Assembly (NCBI GenBank): GCA_020137815.1
Contig: CM035353.1
Span: forward strand, 1 to 64,000
Source of the DNA: Hormiphora californensis
Lineage: Eukaryota > Ctenophora > Tentaculata > Cydippida > Pleurobrachiidae
Length of the DNA stretch: 64,000 bases
Direction of reading: 5' to 3'
Notes under the pieces: model-generated
The model's input: only the letters and a program-made list of their open reading frames with translations
Told to the model about the DNA's origin: nothing
Databases searched by the model: none
Program-made: the position numbers and the translations under genes
In this document: positions 23,761 to 34,436 of the stretch, one piece after another
Layout: each line of letters opens with the position of its first letter
Numbering within the stretch: the stretch's first letter is position 1

Positions 23761-24910
23761 TGTCTGGTGTATCTCAGAAAATATTTAACTTACAGACTCC
23801 CAAAAAACGGGAGGTAACATAATATTGTAGAAAATATACTACTATCTGGGTTTATTTAGATTAATGCACAGATACATAGCTATAGTTAGTGACACTTGGT
23901 GTCATAATTTTCTCCCATTGTTGTAGGTATTCACTTGACAGCTACCCCCTCTTTCTCTCCCATTCTCGCCCCTCTCCAGCCAGACAGTGTTGAAAGGGGA
24001 AACGAAGCAGTATTATTTATTTTATTATTATTAAATCTTGTATACATAATACATAACGCTTCTTTCTTGTAAGCTATACGGAATTAACAACTGAAAAGAT
24101 TCACTGCTGATTAGATTCTATGCTCTTGAATTTTCTAAACTTAGTGATAAGTATATATCACTGCGCTGGCAAGCGCAAAGGTTGCCATTCCCCCTCCCCA
24201 AAAAAGCGCCGCCAGAAACGCAGTTATACGTTTTATGGGTGTTTTGGCTGAAAACCCAGATTTCAAAAGGCTATAGCGTGGCTCTCTTTCATCCGTTTGA
24301 CTTGAAATTTGGAATGTATACCCGGCTTGGGGTCTTTGACTCAAGTTTAAAATTTGAAGTCTCTATCTCATCTGGAACAGAAGTTACAGACAGGTCCCAT
24401 TTGCCCTAAATTCAGTGTAACAGGCATGTGCGCGCGCGCGTACGCGCATAGGAGAGACGCTTTTTATAAGTGAATGTGACGCCAAACGAAAAGAGATAGA
24501 GACTTCATCTTTTCACAGCTGGTAGATCTACTGGATTTGTGTGCATTAGTCGTAGTGGGGTCCGTTTTCATCGCCAGGAACGTCCTACAGAACGTCTTAA
24601 GATCGTCATTTTTCAGACTCTGACCAAAATTCGTTGAGCTCAATTTACACCCTGAAAACGGATTCTAATCGAAAAACGAAGACTACATCATGGAAAGAGA
24701 ATTGTCTGAACTTTCAGAAACTATATCGCGAATTTTCAAAAATAGATGTATAAGGGTCTTAAAACGCGTCGGAAGTGTTATGACTGTTTAAAAACAGATA
24801 TGACTTTATGGGTTTTTCGCTATAGCGGACTCAAATCTCATCCAATCGATCTCAAACTTGGTCAGTATCTTCATCTAGGTGGGCCCGATAATATGCCGTC
24901 ATAATTTTGA

Positions 24911-24955
24911 CGTTACAACGTCGTGACGTCATTTTATGACGTCAAAATGACGTCA
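24911..24955. promoter_or_regulatory. Cluster of three TGACGTCA palindromes
   Basis: Full CRE octamers are at 24924-24931, 24937-24944 and 24948-24955, preceded by CGTTACAACG. The octamer is the canonical CREB/ATF site. No gene start is near, so this may simply be a property of an interspersed repeat. Confidence 0.4.
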
Positions 24956-25044
24956 AAAATGAAAATTTCTCAATTTCGCGATTCTAACCTCTCTGTACCT
25001 ATTCTACTAAATCTACATGGATAAAAAATCCCCAAAATGATGCA

Positions 25045-25249
25045 TATTATACCAAAACTAATTGAAATTAGTAGGCCGGAAAGGTTGCCTTCAGATTTGA
25101 GCTACCTTTGGCACCGGTACATTCCCTTTCGAAGATAAACGAAGCATCTGTACCCTGTCTATACCCCGTGAAAGTTACGGTGCCTAAGGTAGCTCAAATC
25201 TTAAGGCAACCTTTCCGGCCTACTAATTTCAATTAGTTTTGGTATAATA
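25045..25249. mobile_element. 205-bp palindromic MITE
   Basis: The ends TATTATACCAAAACTAATTG and CAATTAGTTTTGGTATAATA are perfect inverses. The arms extend inward about 75 bp through GGCCGGAAAGGTTGCCTT and its inverse, around a unique core of about 50 bp. It is flanked by AT-rich sequence, so a TA target duplication cannot be distinguished. Confidence 0.8.
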
Positions 25250-25286
25250 TATATATATATATGTATTATATTATATTAGTGCTGTA

Positions 25287-25913
25287 CAGTCGGACCCCGA
25301 TTTAGTGGCCCCCGATTTAGTGGCACCCCGATTTAGTGGCAGGATTTTTTTCCCCCAAAAATTTTTTGAAGTTTTTTGTGAAGTTTTTTTGAAATTTTTT
25401 TGAAAATTTTTCAAAGGAATACCAGCCACGTCCGAATCGTGTTTCGAATCAGTGAATCTTATCGCATGTCCTGCTGCTAATTAGACGGTTCGGAACGAAC
25501 CGATACGTGATCCCCATGGGGCCATTGAATCATAAGTTCACCAAGCGTCAAAATTTCGATTCGATGGGATCACGTTTCAATTCGTTCCGAACCGTCTAAT
25601 TAGCAGCAGGACATGCGATAAGATGTACCGATTCGAAACACGATTCGGACATGGCTGGTATAACTTAGAAAAATTTCCACAATTTTTTTGAAAAAGTTAT
25701 TTTATAGTTTTCTATTTCTAATCAGAAATGATCATGTCATCAATACATGAATATTGCATATAACAGTTAGAGGTGTCTTTAGTTTTAGTACAGCATTTTG
25801 GGCATAAAATAGGTTTTTATGGGCCAAATATGGCTCACCCCGATTTAGTGACACCCCGATTTAGTGGCAGGATTTCTTTCCCCCGAGGATGCCACTAAAT
25901 CGGGGTCCGACTG
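25287..25913. mobile_element. Pogo/Tigger-like MITE with a nested foldback
   Basis: Terminal inverted repeats CAGTCGGACCCCGATTTAGT and its inverse are flanked by TA on both sides (25285-25286, 25914-25915), as expected of Tc1/mariner/pogo transposition. The motif CCCCGATTTAGTGGCA is repeated two or three times inside each end. A second foldback (25419-25661) sits in the interior. A much shorter relative (83 bp) is at 58018-58100. Confidence 0.85.
25419..25661. mobile_element. Foldback nested in the pogo-like MITE
   Basis: Arms of about 85 bp start with ATACCAGCC and end with GGCTGGTAT. They include CCGAATCGTGTTTCGAATC and GCAGGACATGCGATAAGAT in inverse. The core loop is about 70 bp. It appears to be an insertion within the element at 25287-25913. 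Confidence 0.75.
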
Positions 25914-25925
25914 TAGTAATATAAT

Positions 25926-26240
25926 AGTTGTAACAGATAATGATTAATAAAGTTAATAAAGTTAATAAATTAAGTAATGTAATAAGTTAATAAGATAACG
26001 ATAGTAATAATGGTTAATTAAGCTATGTAATGTAGTAGAGGAAAGCTACATTACTAGGCTATAGTAAAAATAGTAAAAAAAGATTATTTTCACGGAATCA
26101 CACGTAATTTAAATTTTAAGACGAAAATTTAAGATTTAGAAGTAGTAAACTTAAGACTAATTTAGGACTAATTTAAGACTTAATTAAGACTAATTCAAGA
26201 CTAATTTAAGACTAATTAGAGACTAATTTATGACTATGAA
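25926..26240 (-). repeat. AT-rich 3' tail repeats of the adjacent LINE
   Basis: On the minus strand, downstream of the LINE ORF2 stop at 26297, lie about ten loose units of AATTAGTCTTA and then (TTTATTAAC)n. LINEs of this kind often end in short tandem repeats used in target priming. The exact 3' end cannot be fixed. Confidence 0.55.
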
Positions 26241-26296
26241 GCTTGGATAACTAATTTATCTACTAAATAAAGTATAAACTTACGATAGCTGCTACG

Positions 26297-29200
26297 TTAC
26301 GTCAATAGATTATCATCAAATGTAGAATTCTCTAATATATGTGCTACTAGCATTCTGAACTTGCGTTTCACGTTTTTGTCTTGACAAAATATTAAGGGGA
26401 TACGGTAGTTTAATTCGTAGATGGCTAAAGAGCTAAGCTCCTGTCTTAGAGCAGACACTGCCCCTGCAGATACACATTCAAATAGTTTGTGGTAAGATGA
26501 GTCGGGCAACAACCCACACTCTAGGCATGTCGGAACGGACACCGTGCTGTCATGCTGCAGATACCGGAACGCAAAGTTCTGAAAACGTAGATTATGACCG
26601 TGAGTGAAGTCGATAATCGCCGTAGATTCTCCTCTACTGAGAGCTCGATGGAGAAGAGGGGTGAGAACAACCTCCCTTGTGTTGACCAGTCTTCTCAAGT
26701 CCTCCACCGTGTGACTAGGTTCCAGCGTATATTCATCGGTTTTGAAAAGGTGTTCCATTTGTTGTTTGACGGTATCATCCCACAGTTTGTATCCGTAGTC
26801 GTCTATTTCTCCTTTGGTGTACAATAGCTGATCTCGCTCATAGTTTATCAAGTCACATCTTCTGAGAAAGCTCCTTCTTCTCGTAGCTGCCGGAACATTA
26901 GCATCTGTACTCTCCTGATCCTGGTCCTCCACCCATCGGAGATAGCATTTGGTCATGGTTAGATGATGTGCGAACTTATGGTACGGTTCCGAGTCAATTT
27001 GTAGAAGTTTGGCACTGATGCTATCCTCAGCTAGCAACCCTTTCAGCACAAATTTGATCGTCAGAATCCTCAAGGTGACTGCAAGAGGTGGTACTGTTGT
27101 GAGAAGGTCTCCTATCATGTTTGGGACATGAAACTGACTTCCCAGGATTTTCAGCTTGGCTCGAGCCATAAGGTCTTTAAAGCTTGATATCCGGTCTTCC
27201 AGCCAGAGAGGGGCCGCGTATAGTAGCTTCGTAAGCACCACTGTTTTGAAAAGTAAAGCCAACGAAGTACTATTCAGTCCATCCGTTCTAGTTGTGGATG
27301 TCGAGAGTCTACTCCATGCAAACCAGCATTTCTTTAAGGTAAAGGACGCATGTTGTTGAAAGTTCAGGTCTTTGTCTAGATAAACGCCCAAAACCTTGCT
27401 GGAATCTGCATGTAAAATTTCTTCATTGCCGAGGTAGAATTTTGAAAGTACTGTCGGTGGTTCTGATCTTTTAGGACGAACAACAAGGATTTCAGTCTTG
27501 TCTTTTCCACAGTTCACCACCAGCCGCCAAGTCCTACACCATTCGTGGATGTATTGTAGTACTCTTTGCATAGATGATTCACATTCTTTGTCTGTACCAG
27601 TGATAACTACAGTTCCATCGTCTGCAAATTTGAATGTTTCAGTGTGGTGACGAATATCAGTTGGTAAGTTTCTCGTAGTCAGAAGATCTCCGATGTAAAG
27701 GATAAATAGGAGAGGCGAAAGTACTGCTCCTTGTGGTAATCCTGTGGTTCCACAGATTCTGGCTCGTCCCACCTTTCCGTTTATCTTCAAACTGACCAAT
27801 CGGTTGCTAAGCATAGAATGGAGTAATTTCAGGATTCTGCCACGTACTCCTAAGCGATGGATTTTGTAGATGAGGAGAGGAATCGGCACACTGTCAAAGG
27901 CCTTCTCGAAATCTATCAGCAAAAGATAGGCGGTTGCCTTTCTCCTACGGTTTTCATGTAGAGTTGCCAGCATTCGGTATAGATATCGAGTACAGCTCCG
28001 GTTTGGTAGAAATCCTTCCTGTTCATCTTCGAGCAACGTTTCGCTATAGCAATGGTCCCTCATTCTTCGGTCTAACACCCTCTCAAAAAGTTTACCGATG
28101 TACATACTGATGGTGATAGGGCGGAAGGACCCCGGTTTGAGATATGAGCTCTTTCCTGCTTTCTTGATGAAGGAAACCGTTGATGCTCTCCAGGGCCATA
28201 CTGAACACTTCAAACACAAATCGAATAATTCGGCTAGAAAGTTTACTGCCCGACCTCCCATATGTTTCAGAGTTCTCGGGTGAACCCCATCTCCATCCGC
28301 TGCCTTTCCACTCCAATCCTGTGCTGAGATCGCCTGTTCCACTTCTCTTCGTTCCACTTTGCTATTCAGTAGGTTCTCCTCTCCAGGTTCCTCGTCCGTT
28401 AAATCCACTGATATGATGTCCTCCACTTGCCTGCATATCCGCCTGTACTCCTCTTCATCGAAGTCCCTGTTCTTGAGGTGTTCCCCTTCAAAGTACGTCC
28501 TAAACAGTATATCTTCTTTTTCTGATTGACTGTGTTTCAGGGTGCCTTCAAAATCCAAACACCCTATGAAATTTTCCTCTTGGGCCAAGAACAATCCTCT
28601 GTAGCGCTTCCAGAAAAGATTACTGTCGTGCACATTTAACCCTTGAAGTCGTTCATGTATCCACTTGTTCTTACTCTTAATCAGCGTCTCCTTGAAGATG
28701 GCTTTCGCTGCTTCCACGAGTTCTTTATTCCGAGTTGTTCGCCTGAATTGATAGTGTCGTAGAGCTCCTTGGAGATTTTTTGATAGTCCCGACAGTTCAT
28801 GTGTCCAGAATGGTTTGCTATATCGACAGATAGTCTTCTTCGAGATGAATAGTTCACATGCTTCTCTATGTATCCTCAGAAACTCCTTGTACAAGTCCTC
28901 TGGATCTTCAGTTCCACGTATTTCCGGAAGATGACGCTCTAAAAATTCCTTCCACTCGTCCCACTCTGCTTCCTCGTAGTTGAATACCCTCATCCGCTGT
29001 ATGTGTTTATTGACCTGACCAATTGTTATATGTACTGGTATGTGTCCTCGATCCGGCGCTCCAGTGAACAAACAAAGCCCTTCGTCCTGATCGACCCAAA
29101 GTCCCCTAAGTGGTCCAGAGTTGCCAAATATCAATGTGAGATCTATGACACTACCTCCTCCAGCGCATAGAAACGTATTCCTCATCGGTGATAAGATCCG

Positions 29201-29692
29201 GGCCCCCTGCTGGTTACAAAATGTCTCTAGTAGATGACCATTGCTGTTGTAAAGTCTATCGCCCCAAGCTTGTCCTCTCGCGTTAAAGTCCCCCATGACT
29301 TGGAGAGTAGCAACCCCGTTTGCATAACAGTATCTCCAAGCCTCTTGAATGGTGCTTAGTAGTCTGCTGAGGTCCGACGACGGGCTACTGTATACCGAAG
29401 CATACATCACAGGTCGCTTTGAAGGTGTTGCAATCACGAAAACAGCTGCAACACCCTTTACTTCTAAACTGGGAATTCTCTGAGGATAGAACGACTTATC
29501 AACCGAGATGGTGACACCTTGATCGTCTGCAACTCCAAAAGTTCGTAGGTTTTTGAAAACGTCCTCGTTTGGTACCGTACCGGTTTCCTGCAGTGCCAGT
29601 ACCGTGATGTTTCTATCGGAACAATAGTGGTCAATCGCTGTACTGGAATGAGAAGAGAGGCCCGAAATATTTAGTTGACAGATACTAACCAT
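26297..29692 (-). CDS. LINE ORF2: endonuclease and reverse transcriptase (intact)
   Basis: A 1131-aa intact frame. The N-terminal ~230 aa is an exonuclease/endonuclease/phosphatase-type (APE-like) nuclease: SICQLNISGL at the start, LALQETG for the metal-binding Glu, MGDFNARG, and IDLTLIF. An RT follows, with LIDFEKAFDSVP (motif A), GLPQGAVLSPLLF (motif B) and FADD (27628-27617, about aa 689) in place of YADD. The C-terminus has a zinc-knuckle-like C-x2-C-x9-H-x4-C (CLECG...HKLFEC). The domain order fits the Jockey/CR1 superclade. The start codon overlaps the upstream ORF1 stop by 8 nt, which suggests reinitiation. With no frameshift or stop it may be a recent, possibly active copy. Confidence 0.9.
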   Translation of the reverse strand: MVSICQLNISGLSSHSSTAIDHYCSDRNITVLALQETGTVPNEDVFKNLRTFGVADDQGVTISVDKSFYPQRIPSLEVKGVAAVFVIATPSKRPVMYASVYSSPSSDLSRLLSTIQEAWRYCYANGVATLQVMGDFNARGQAWGDRLYNSNGHLLETFCNQQGARILSPMRNTFLCAGGGSVIDLTLIFGNSGPLRGLWVDQDEGLCLFTGAPDRGHIPVHITIGQVNKHIQRMRVFNYEEAEWDEWKEFLERHLPEIRGTEDPEDLYKEFLRIHREACELFISKKTICRYSKPFWTHELSGLSKNLQGALRHYQFRRTTRNKELVEAAKAIFKETLIKSKNKWIHERLQGLNVHDSNLFWKRYRGLFLAQEENFIGCLDFEGTLKHSQSEKEDILFRTYFEGEHLKNRDFDEEEYRRICRQVEDIISVDLTDEEPGEENLLNSKVERREVEQAISAQDWSGKAADGDGVHPRTLKHMGGRAVNFLAELFDLCLKCSVWPWRASTVSFIKKAGKSSYLKPGSFRPITISMYIGKLFERVLDRRMRDHCYSETLLEDEQEGFLPNRSCTRYLYRMLATLHENRRRKATAYLLLIDFEKAFDSVPIPLLIYKIHRLGVRGRILKLLHSMLSNRLVSLKINGKVGRARICGTTGLPQGAVLSPLLFILYIGDLLTTRNLPTDIRHHTETFKFADDGTVVITGTDKECESSMQRVLQYIHEWCRTWRLVVNCGKDKTEILVVRPKRSEPPTVLSKFYLGNEEILHADSSKVLGVYLDKDLNFQQHASFTLKKCWFAWSRLSTSTTRTDGLNSTSLALLFKTVVLTKLLYAAPLWLEDRISSFKDLMARAKLKILGSQFHVPNMIGDLLTTVPPLAVTLRILTIKFVLKGLLAEDSISAKLLQIDSEPYHKFAHHLTMTKCYLRWVEDQDQESTDANVPAATRRRSFLRRCDLINYERDQLLYTKGEIDDYGYKLWDDTVKQQMEHLFKTDEYTLEPSHTVEDLRRLVNTREVVLTPLLHRALSRGESTAIIDFTHGHNLRFQNFAFRYLQHDSTVSVPTCLECGLLPDSSYHKLFECVSAGAVSALRQELSSLAIYELNYRIPLIFCQDKNVKRKFRMLVAHILENSTFDDNLLT

Positions 29693-30257
29693 GATGAAGA
29701 TCGTTTTGATGGGCAGTATATACTGGACAGGTTGTACTGTTGGAGTTGTGATTTCCTGTGCAGTGGATACACTTGGCCTCGGCTTGACAGGGATCCGCTG
29801 TATGCGTGCTTACCCTCTCACCACATTGAACGCAGGCCTCGTTGTTATTGCACCATGCGGTCCAGTGCCCGTATTTCCAACACTTTCGACATTGGAGCGG
29901 TTTGATCACCCGTCTGTCGATATACTCACGTATACGGAAGTGCCTTGTGTCTATGTTTAGTCCCATAGTTATAGCCTTATTCCTCAGATCTTCCGATTCA
30001 AAGATTAGCCGTACAGAGTATCTTGGGTTTCCATTGTTATCAGTGAATCTGTAAACTTTTGGCGTTGTTCCCAGTTCTTCCGAGCAGGCTTCCATAATCT
30101 CAGTATCAGAGACTTCTAGAGGAACATGATCCATAACTGCCTTTTGACTCGGACCTGTGTTAGCGAGGATGACGGCTGAGGTTTTAGTCCCTTCACCCCC
30201 AAAGAATTTAGGTTGCCACCCGTCAACCACCTTATGTGCATCTGCAGGGGATGTCAA
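29685..30257 (-). CDS. LINE ORF1: nucleic-acid-binding gag-like protein
   Basis: 190 aa, ending 8 nt inside ORF2 (the ORF2 ATG lies within CATCATGGTTAG). An RRM-like middle (HVPLEVSDTEIMEACSEELG, RLIFESEDLRNKA) leads into two or three CCHC zinc knuckles (CRKCWKYGHWTAWC, CVQCG...H, CIHCTGNHNSNSTTC). This matches the gag-like ORF1 of Jockey-type LINEs, which coats the RNA. It is short for the family, and the frame could start upstream of the ATG at 30257, but no earlier start is visible. Confidence 0.85.
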   Translation of the reverse strand: MTSPADAHKVVDGWQPKFFGGEGTKTSAVILANTGPSQKAVMDHVPLEVSDTEIMEACSEELGTTPKVYRFTDNNGNPRYSVRLIFESEDLRNKAITMGLNIDTRHFRIREYIDRRVIKPLQCRKCWKYGHWTAWCNNNEACVQCGERVSTHTADPCQAEAKCIHCTGNHNSNSTTCPVYTAHQNDLHHG

Positions 30258-30269
30258 TTGATTTGATTT

Positions 30270-30752
30270 GTAAAAGGATAAAAATCAATATAATACACAA
30301 TGTATATAATAAAGATAATATCCCGGCTGGCTCCTATTGACGGGATGACAATATTGATGGAGCGCTTACACCTCAAGTATAGATTTAAAACACACACCGA
30401 CAGCTCTCACATGCACACTCTACAGACAAACAAACTTGTAATACAGTATACTTTTTAATGATAAGGTAAGTTTAATAATTTAGTTAAATGGAATTTTAAT
30501 TTAAGTATATAAAAACCCCCAGAACCCTTCCAACCCCCGGTCATTTAGTTGTATGTCTTGGTTCTGTCTGTTCCTAATTTGTCTTATATGCTGAGATGAT
30601 TGTCCTAAACAAAACATGCTCCTCGGCTGTGTCGGCAAATTCCTCATCATCGTTTCAAACCCACCAGCACAACATCAAACAAGAAACCAGAATGAACTAA
30701 ACCATGCATTTCACCTAATTTTAAATTTTAAATTTGCCGACACAGCCGGGAA
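30270..30752 (-). other. LINE junction: 5' region of one LINE and 3' tail of the next
   Basis: No gene. On the minus strand this holds the 3' untranslated tail of the CR1/L2-like LINE (stop at 30753) followed by leader sequence of the LINE at 26297-30257. CGGCTGTGTCGGCAAATT (30626-30643) and its inverse AATTTGCCGACACAGCCG (30731-30748) can form a long-range hairpin, possibly the RT recognition structure. The border between the two elements is not clear. Confidence 0.55.
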
Positions 30753-33700
30753 TTAAATATTCTCTAACAAATGCTCACCAAGCCTAGTACAAAAGTCATC
30801 ATGCTCTACAATATGTCGCATATCCGTGGGCAGCTTGTTCCACTCCTTATGACAGCGGTAGAAGTAACTGTGAACGAAAGTATCAGACCTAGGTTGTTCA
30901 GTACAGATTATATCTGTCGAGTCTCTGTTATTTTGTAGTCTTGTGCATCGTCTATAGTCAGAAATGTGGTCGTACTTGTGCAAAAATGATGGTAGTAATG
31001 TTGGCGTCGTGCCATAAAATATTCTGTGAAACAGTTTTAAATCACTAAATAGAAACTTCTCTGAGATAGGTAGTAAGTTACATTGTTTGAGCTTTGACAT
31101 GTATGTTTCATGGTCATAGCTAACATCTTCTTCATTATTAACCCATTTTACAGCCCTTTTTTGGAGCTTCTCAAACTTCATAAGCCCAGCATCGCTAACT
31201 GGACGCCAGACTTGACAGCAATGCTCAAAAAGCGACCTAACTAAACTAATATACAGGGTCCTACGCTTGTGACAAGAATCAATCAGTGTGCAGACTCGTT
31301 TCACTAATCCTAGTCGCTGTGAGAATTTTGAAAGTGTTTTGTTCTGGTGCTCAGTAAAAGATAGCTTCTGGGTAGTATGCACCCCTAAATCAGTTTCACT
31401 AGAGTGCCTATTTATTTCAGAATTACCCAAAAAGTACCTAATATCCAATGGGCTGCGCTTGTGAGTGCACCTAAGTAGTTTACATTTGTTAGGATGGAAT
31501 TTCATACGGTTCACCGCAGCCCACTGGAGGAGACTATCTATATCGACTTGCAAACTATCGTCTTCAGACTCAACAACCCTCCACATCTTAAGATCATCAG
31601 CATAGAGCATTACACTGGTACCATCCCTGACGGAATCAACTATATCATTAATAAATAATACAAACAAGAAAGGTCCTAAGATCGATCCTTGTGGCACTCC
31701 ACTATCTACGCTCGCCCAGTTAGAAAACTCACCATCTAGTAGAACTCTTTAGTCTTTGTTGTCTACCAGACAAATAAGCCATTAAAAACCTGAGCATCCT
31801 ACCATTAATATCAAACCTTTCTTTCAACTTTTTAATAATAACATCATGCGAAACACTATCGAAAGCCTTTTGAAAATCAAAAAATATTATATCAGTCTGA
31901 CACTTATTGTTGATGTTAAGTGCCATCTCACAGTTAAATTCAATCAATTGTGAAGCACATGATTTATGTGGAACAAATCCATGTTGCTTTGGAGTGACTT
32001 TTTCGAGGCAAGCTTTGTACAGCCGTTCTCGAATTAAGTCTTCAAATACCTTCATAACTAAAGATGTGAGAGAGATCGGGCGGTAATTTTCCACGTTTGA
32101 TCGGTCTCCCTTTTGTAGACGGGGACAACGTTTGCATTTTTCCATTCTTTTGGTATATCACCCGTACTATAAGCCTTATTAAATATAAGAGTCAAAGGAT
32201 AAGCCAATGACTGACTACAATTTTTCAAAACAATACCTGCAATATTATCAGGACCACATGTTTTTGAACTATCGATCTTCTTTAGAATACCAACAACTGC
32301 ATCCATACGGAATATCTCATGGTTGAAGTCGTTAGTATGATTTCTGAGTAAGTCGACCGACTCGTTGTACACACTGGGATCAGTAAACTGGTCACAGAAA
32401 AACTCATTAAACATCTCACACTTTCTATTGCTATCATTCTCAAATCTGCTAGATAGGTGGACAGAATCAGGGATTCTGGTGCTACTACTCTTAGACTTAA
32501 CGTGCTTAAAGAACATCTTAGAAACATGTGCGGAGGAAGGGTTCTCGTGTAGTGTTGAAACCTCAAGAAAACTTGCCTCCTTAGCATTAACTTCATCTCG
32601 ATACTGCGTCTCAAGAGTAGCGAATTCTCTTTTAAGCTCGCTATTTTCTGGGTGCTTAATAGACAACTTTCTAGACTTATCAAGTGATTTCTTTAGCTGT
32701 CTCAATTCATCATCGTACCATGGTGGTTGTGATCCAATTTTCACATTAACCATGGGCACGTGATTCCGAAGAGCAATGTCTAGTCTAGATTTAAAAAATT
32801 CAAGAGAACTCTCAGCTGACCTATTGGCCAACGAATTGAGCCAGTCTACGCCCAAAAGCTCCTTATTCAGACTTTTCCAATCAGCTTTTCTATAACAAAA
32901 CTTTTTAACCTTTTTGTATTTTGGTCTAGATTTCTTCACACTGATCTCAAACTTCAGGGCGCAGTGATCCGATCTCACCAACCCACCCTCCTCGATAGAT
33001 ATATTTGAGAAAGCAGAAGGTGTGTTAGTCAGTATCAGATCCAAAATGTTCCCATCCCTGTGCGTTGGCTCGTTTACTAACGAGTTCTGGCCCAGAGACG
33101 CAAACAGATGGATGAAGTCCTCATGCACCCCGACATTTGAAACAGGAGATTCCCAATCTTTAACAGAACTGAGATTTAGGTCACCCACAATAGTGAGATT
33201 TTTATATTTTCTAGTAAGTAATGTGTAGTAACGCTCCGCTTCAGAGCAGAAATCAGACCCAGAGTAGTCATATCTATACAGTGTTGATAGACATACCTGC
33301 GCCGAATTCCTAGGCTTCAGAAGGACTGAGACAGAGGGTAGCCAAGTCTTCGTCTTAACTTCCTCGACCTCTAAACCAATGTCATTCCTACACATTATCA
33401 TGACACCTCCTCCACCTTTCTTACAATACTTAGTCATATCTTCAACAGTCCTATCTTTTCTAAATATTGTGTAATACTTGTCAGATACAATTTCAGCATC
33501 CTGAACATACTTACTCAGCCAAGTCTCGTTTAGCACAACAATATCGGGAGAGTAAGTGAACAAGTAGGCTTTGATGTCTCTCAACTTAGGTTCCATAAGT
33601 TGAGGACTATCACTTCCTATCGAGTGCATCTTAACAAGTCCATTAACATTACAATACACAACATTCAGTTTTGATTTCATATCATTTGGCCCAGGATTTT

Positions 33701-34202
33701 TAACATCTGGGTGGTTCCTAACAAGTAAAGTTCTAGAAACTGAGGATACATACTTTGATAGTGTATCAAAACAGTATCTCAGTGACCTAGAAAATAACAA
33801 AACAATACTTTTACACTTACCGATACGCTTACCTACTTTGGTTGACATGAAATACTTCGCCATAACAATGGTAAACACACTGTTAGCGTACCACACAATC
33901 TGCATGCTAAACCAACATTCACTCTTATCTCTTCTGAATCTCAGACAGTTCTCAGAGGATGATGGTGGACTTAGTCCAATCATAGATCCTATGAGAGCAG
34001 TTATTAGCACACAATAGCAGGTGATGATAATCAATTGTGAGAGATTAGAATGTGATGTCTTTCCGTTAGGTCTATATGTTCTTGTCTTGTCAGGTTTTGT
34101 CTTAGTAGTCATACCTCTTCCCCCCGCAAACCTCCCAATACTTTGTCGATACTGCTCAGAGCTAATCAGTTTGGTACTTCTTATTGGGACAGTTGTAACC
34201 AC
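30753..34202 (-). pseudogene. CR1/L2-like LINE ORF2 with two frameshifts
   Basis: Three frames make one protein of about 1150 aa. 34202-32110 has a hydrophobic N-terminal region, an NPGP motif (33698-33687) and an APE-like nuclease (VVLNETWLS, IVGDLNLSS, LDLILTN, SDHCAL). 32145-31729 has RT motif A (FDFQKAFDSV). 31697-30753 has motif B (GVPQGSILGP), YADD (31604-31593) and a C-terminal thumb region ending in a natural stop. One base is lost at an A/G run near 32115 and one near 31730, both simple -1 events. The domains match CR1/L2-type LINEs. It is dead as written, or two homopolymer sequencing errors away from intact. Confidence 0.85.
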
Positions 34203-34436
34203 AGGTTCACGTCTCGCGGCAGGGATAGGAGATATAAGGGTAAGGGAAAAAAAGGGGGGTTGTTGTTGTGCTAAAAATGTTAAAAATGCTAAAAAAGGGG
34301 GGGGGGGGGGGTGGGGGCTGAGACGAGTAAAAATCAGTAAGACAATTTACCCGGTCCCCAATCTATCAATAAATTATTATTATCATAAATTCAGCTTGAA
34401 AACTATAAATTCAGCTAGAACATCAGCATAAAGCGG

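Larger units (their letters stand above)
21870..25040. other. Non-coding region upstream of MFS copy B
   Basis: I see no gene here. Contents: AT-rich sequence; a hairpin at 22627-22671; short (TGGTATTAC)n-like repeats at 22960-23010; a telomere-like block at 23515-23558; about 100 bp at 23650-23760 that is inverted-repeated at 35525-35630; an alternating GC tract at 24430-24445; and a palindromic CRE-like cluster at 24911-24955. The stretch 24140-25040 has the look of a decayed interspersed repeat, but I cannot name its family. Confidence 0.6.
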
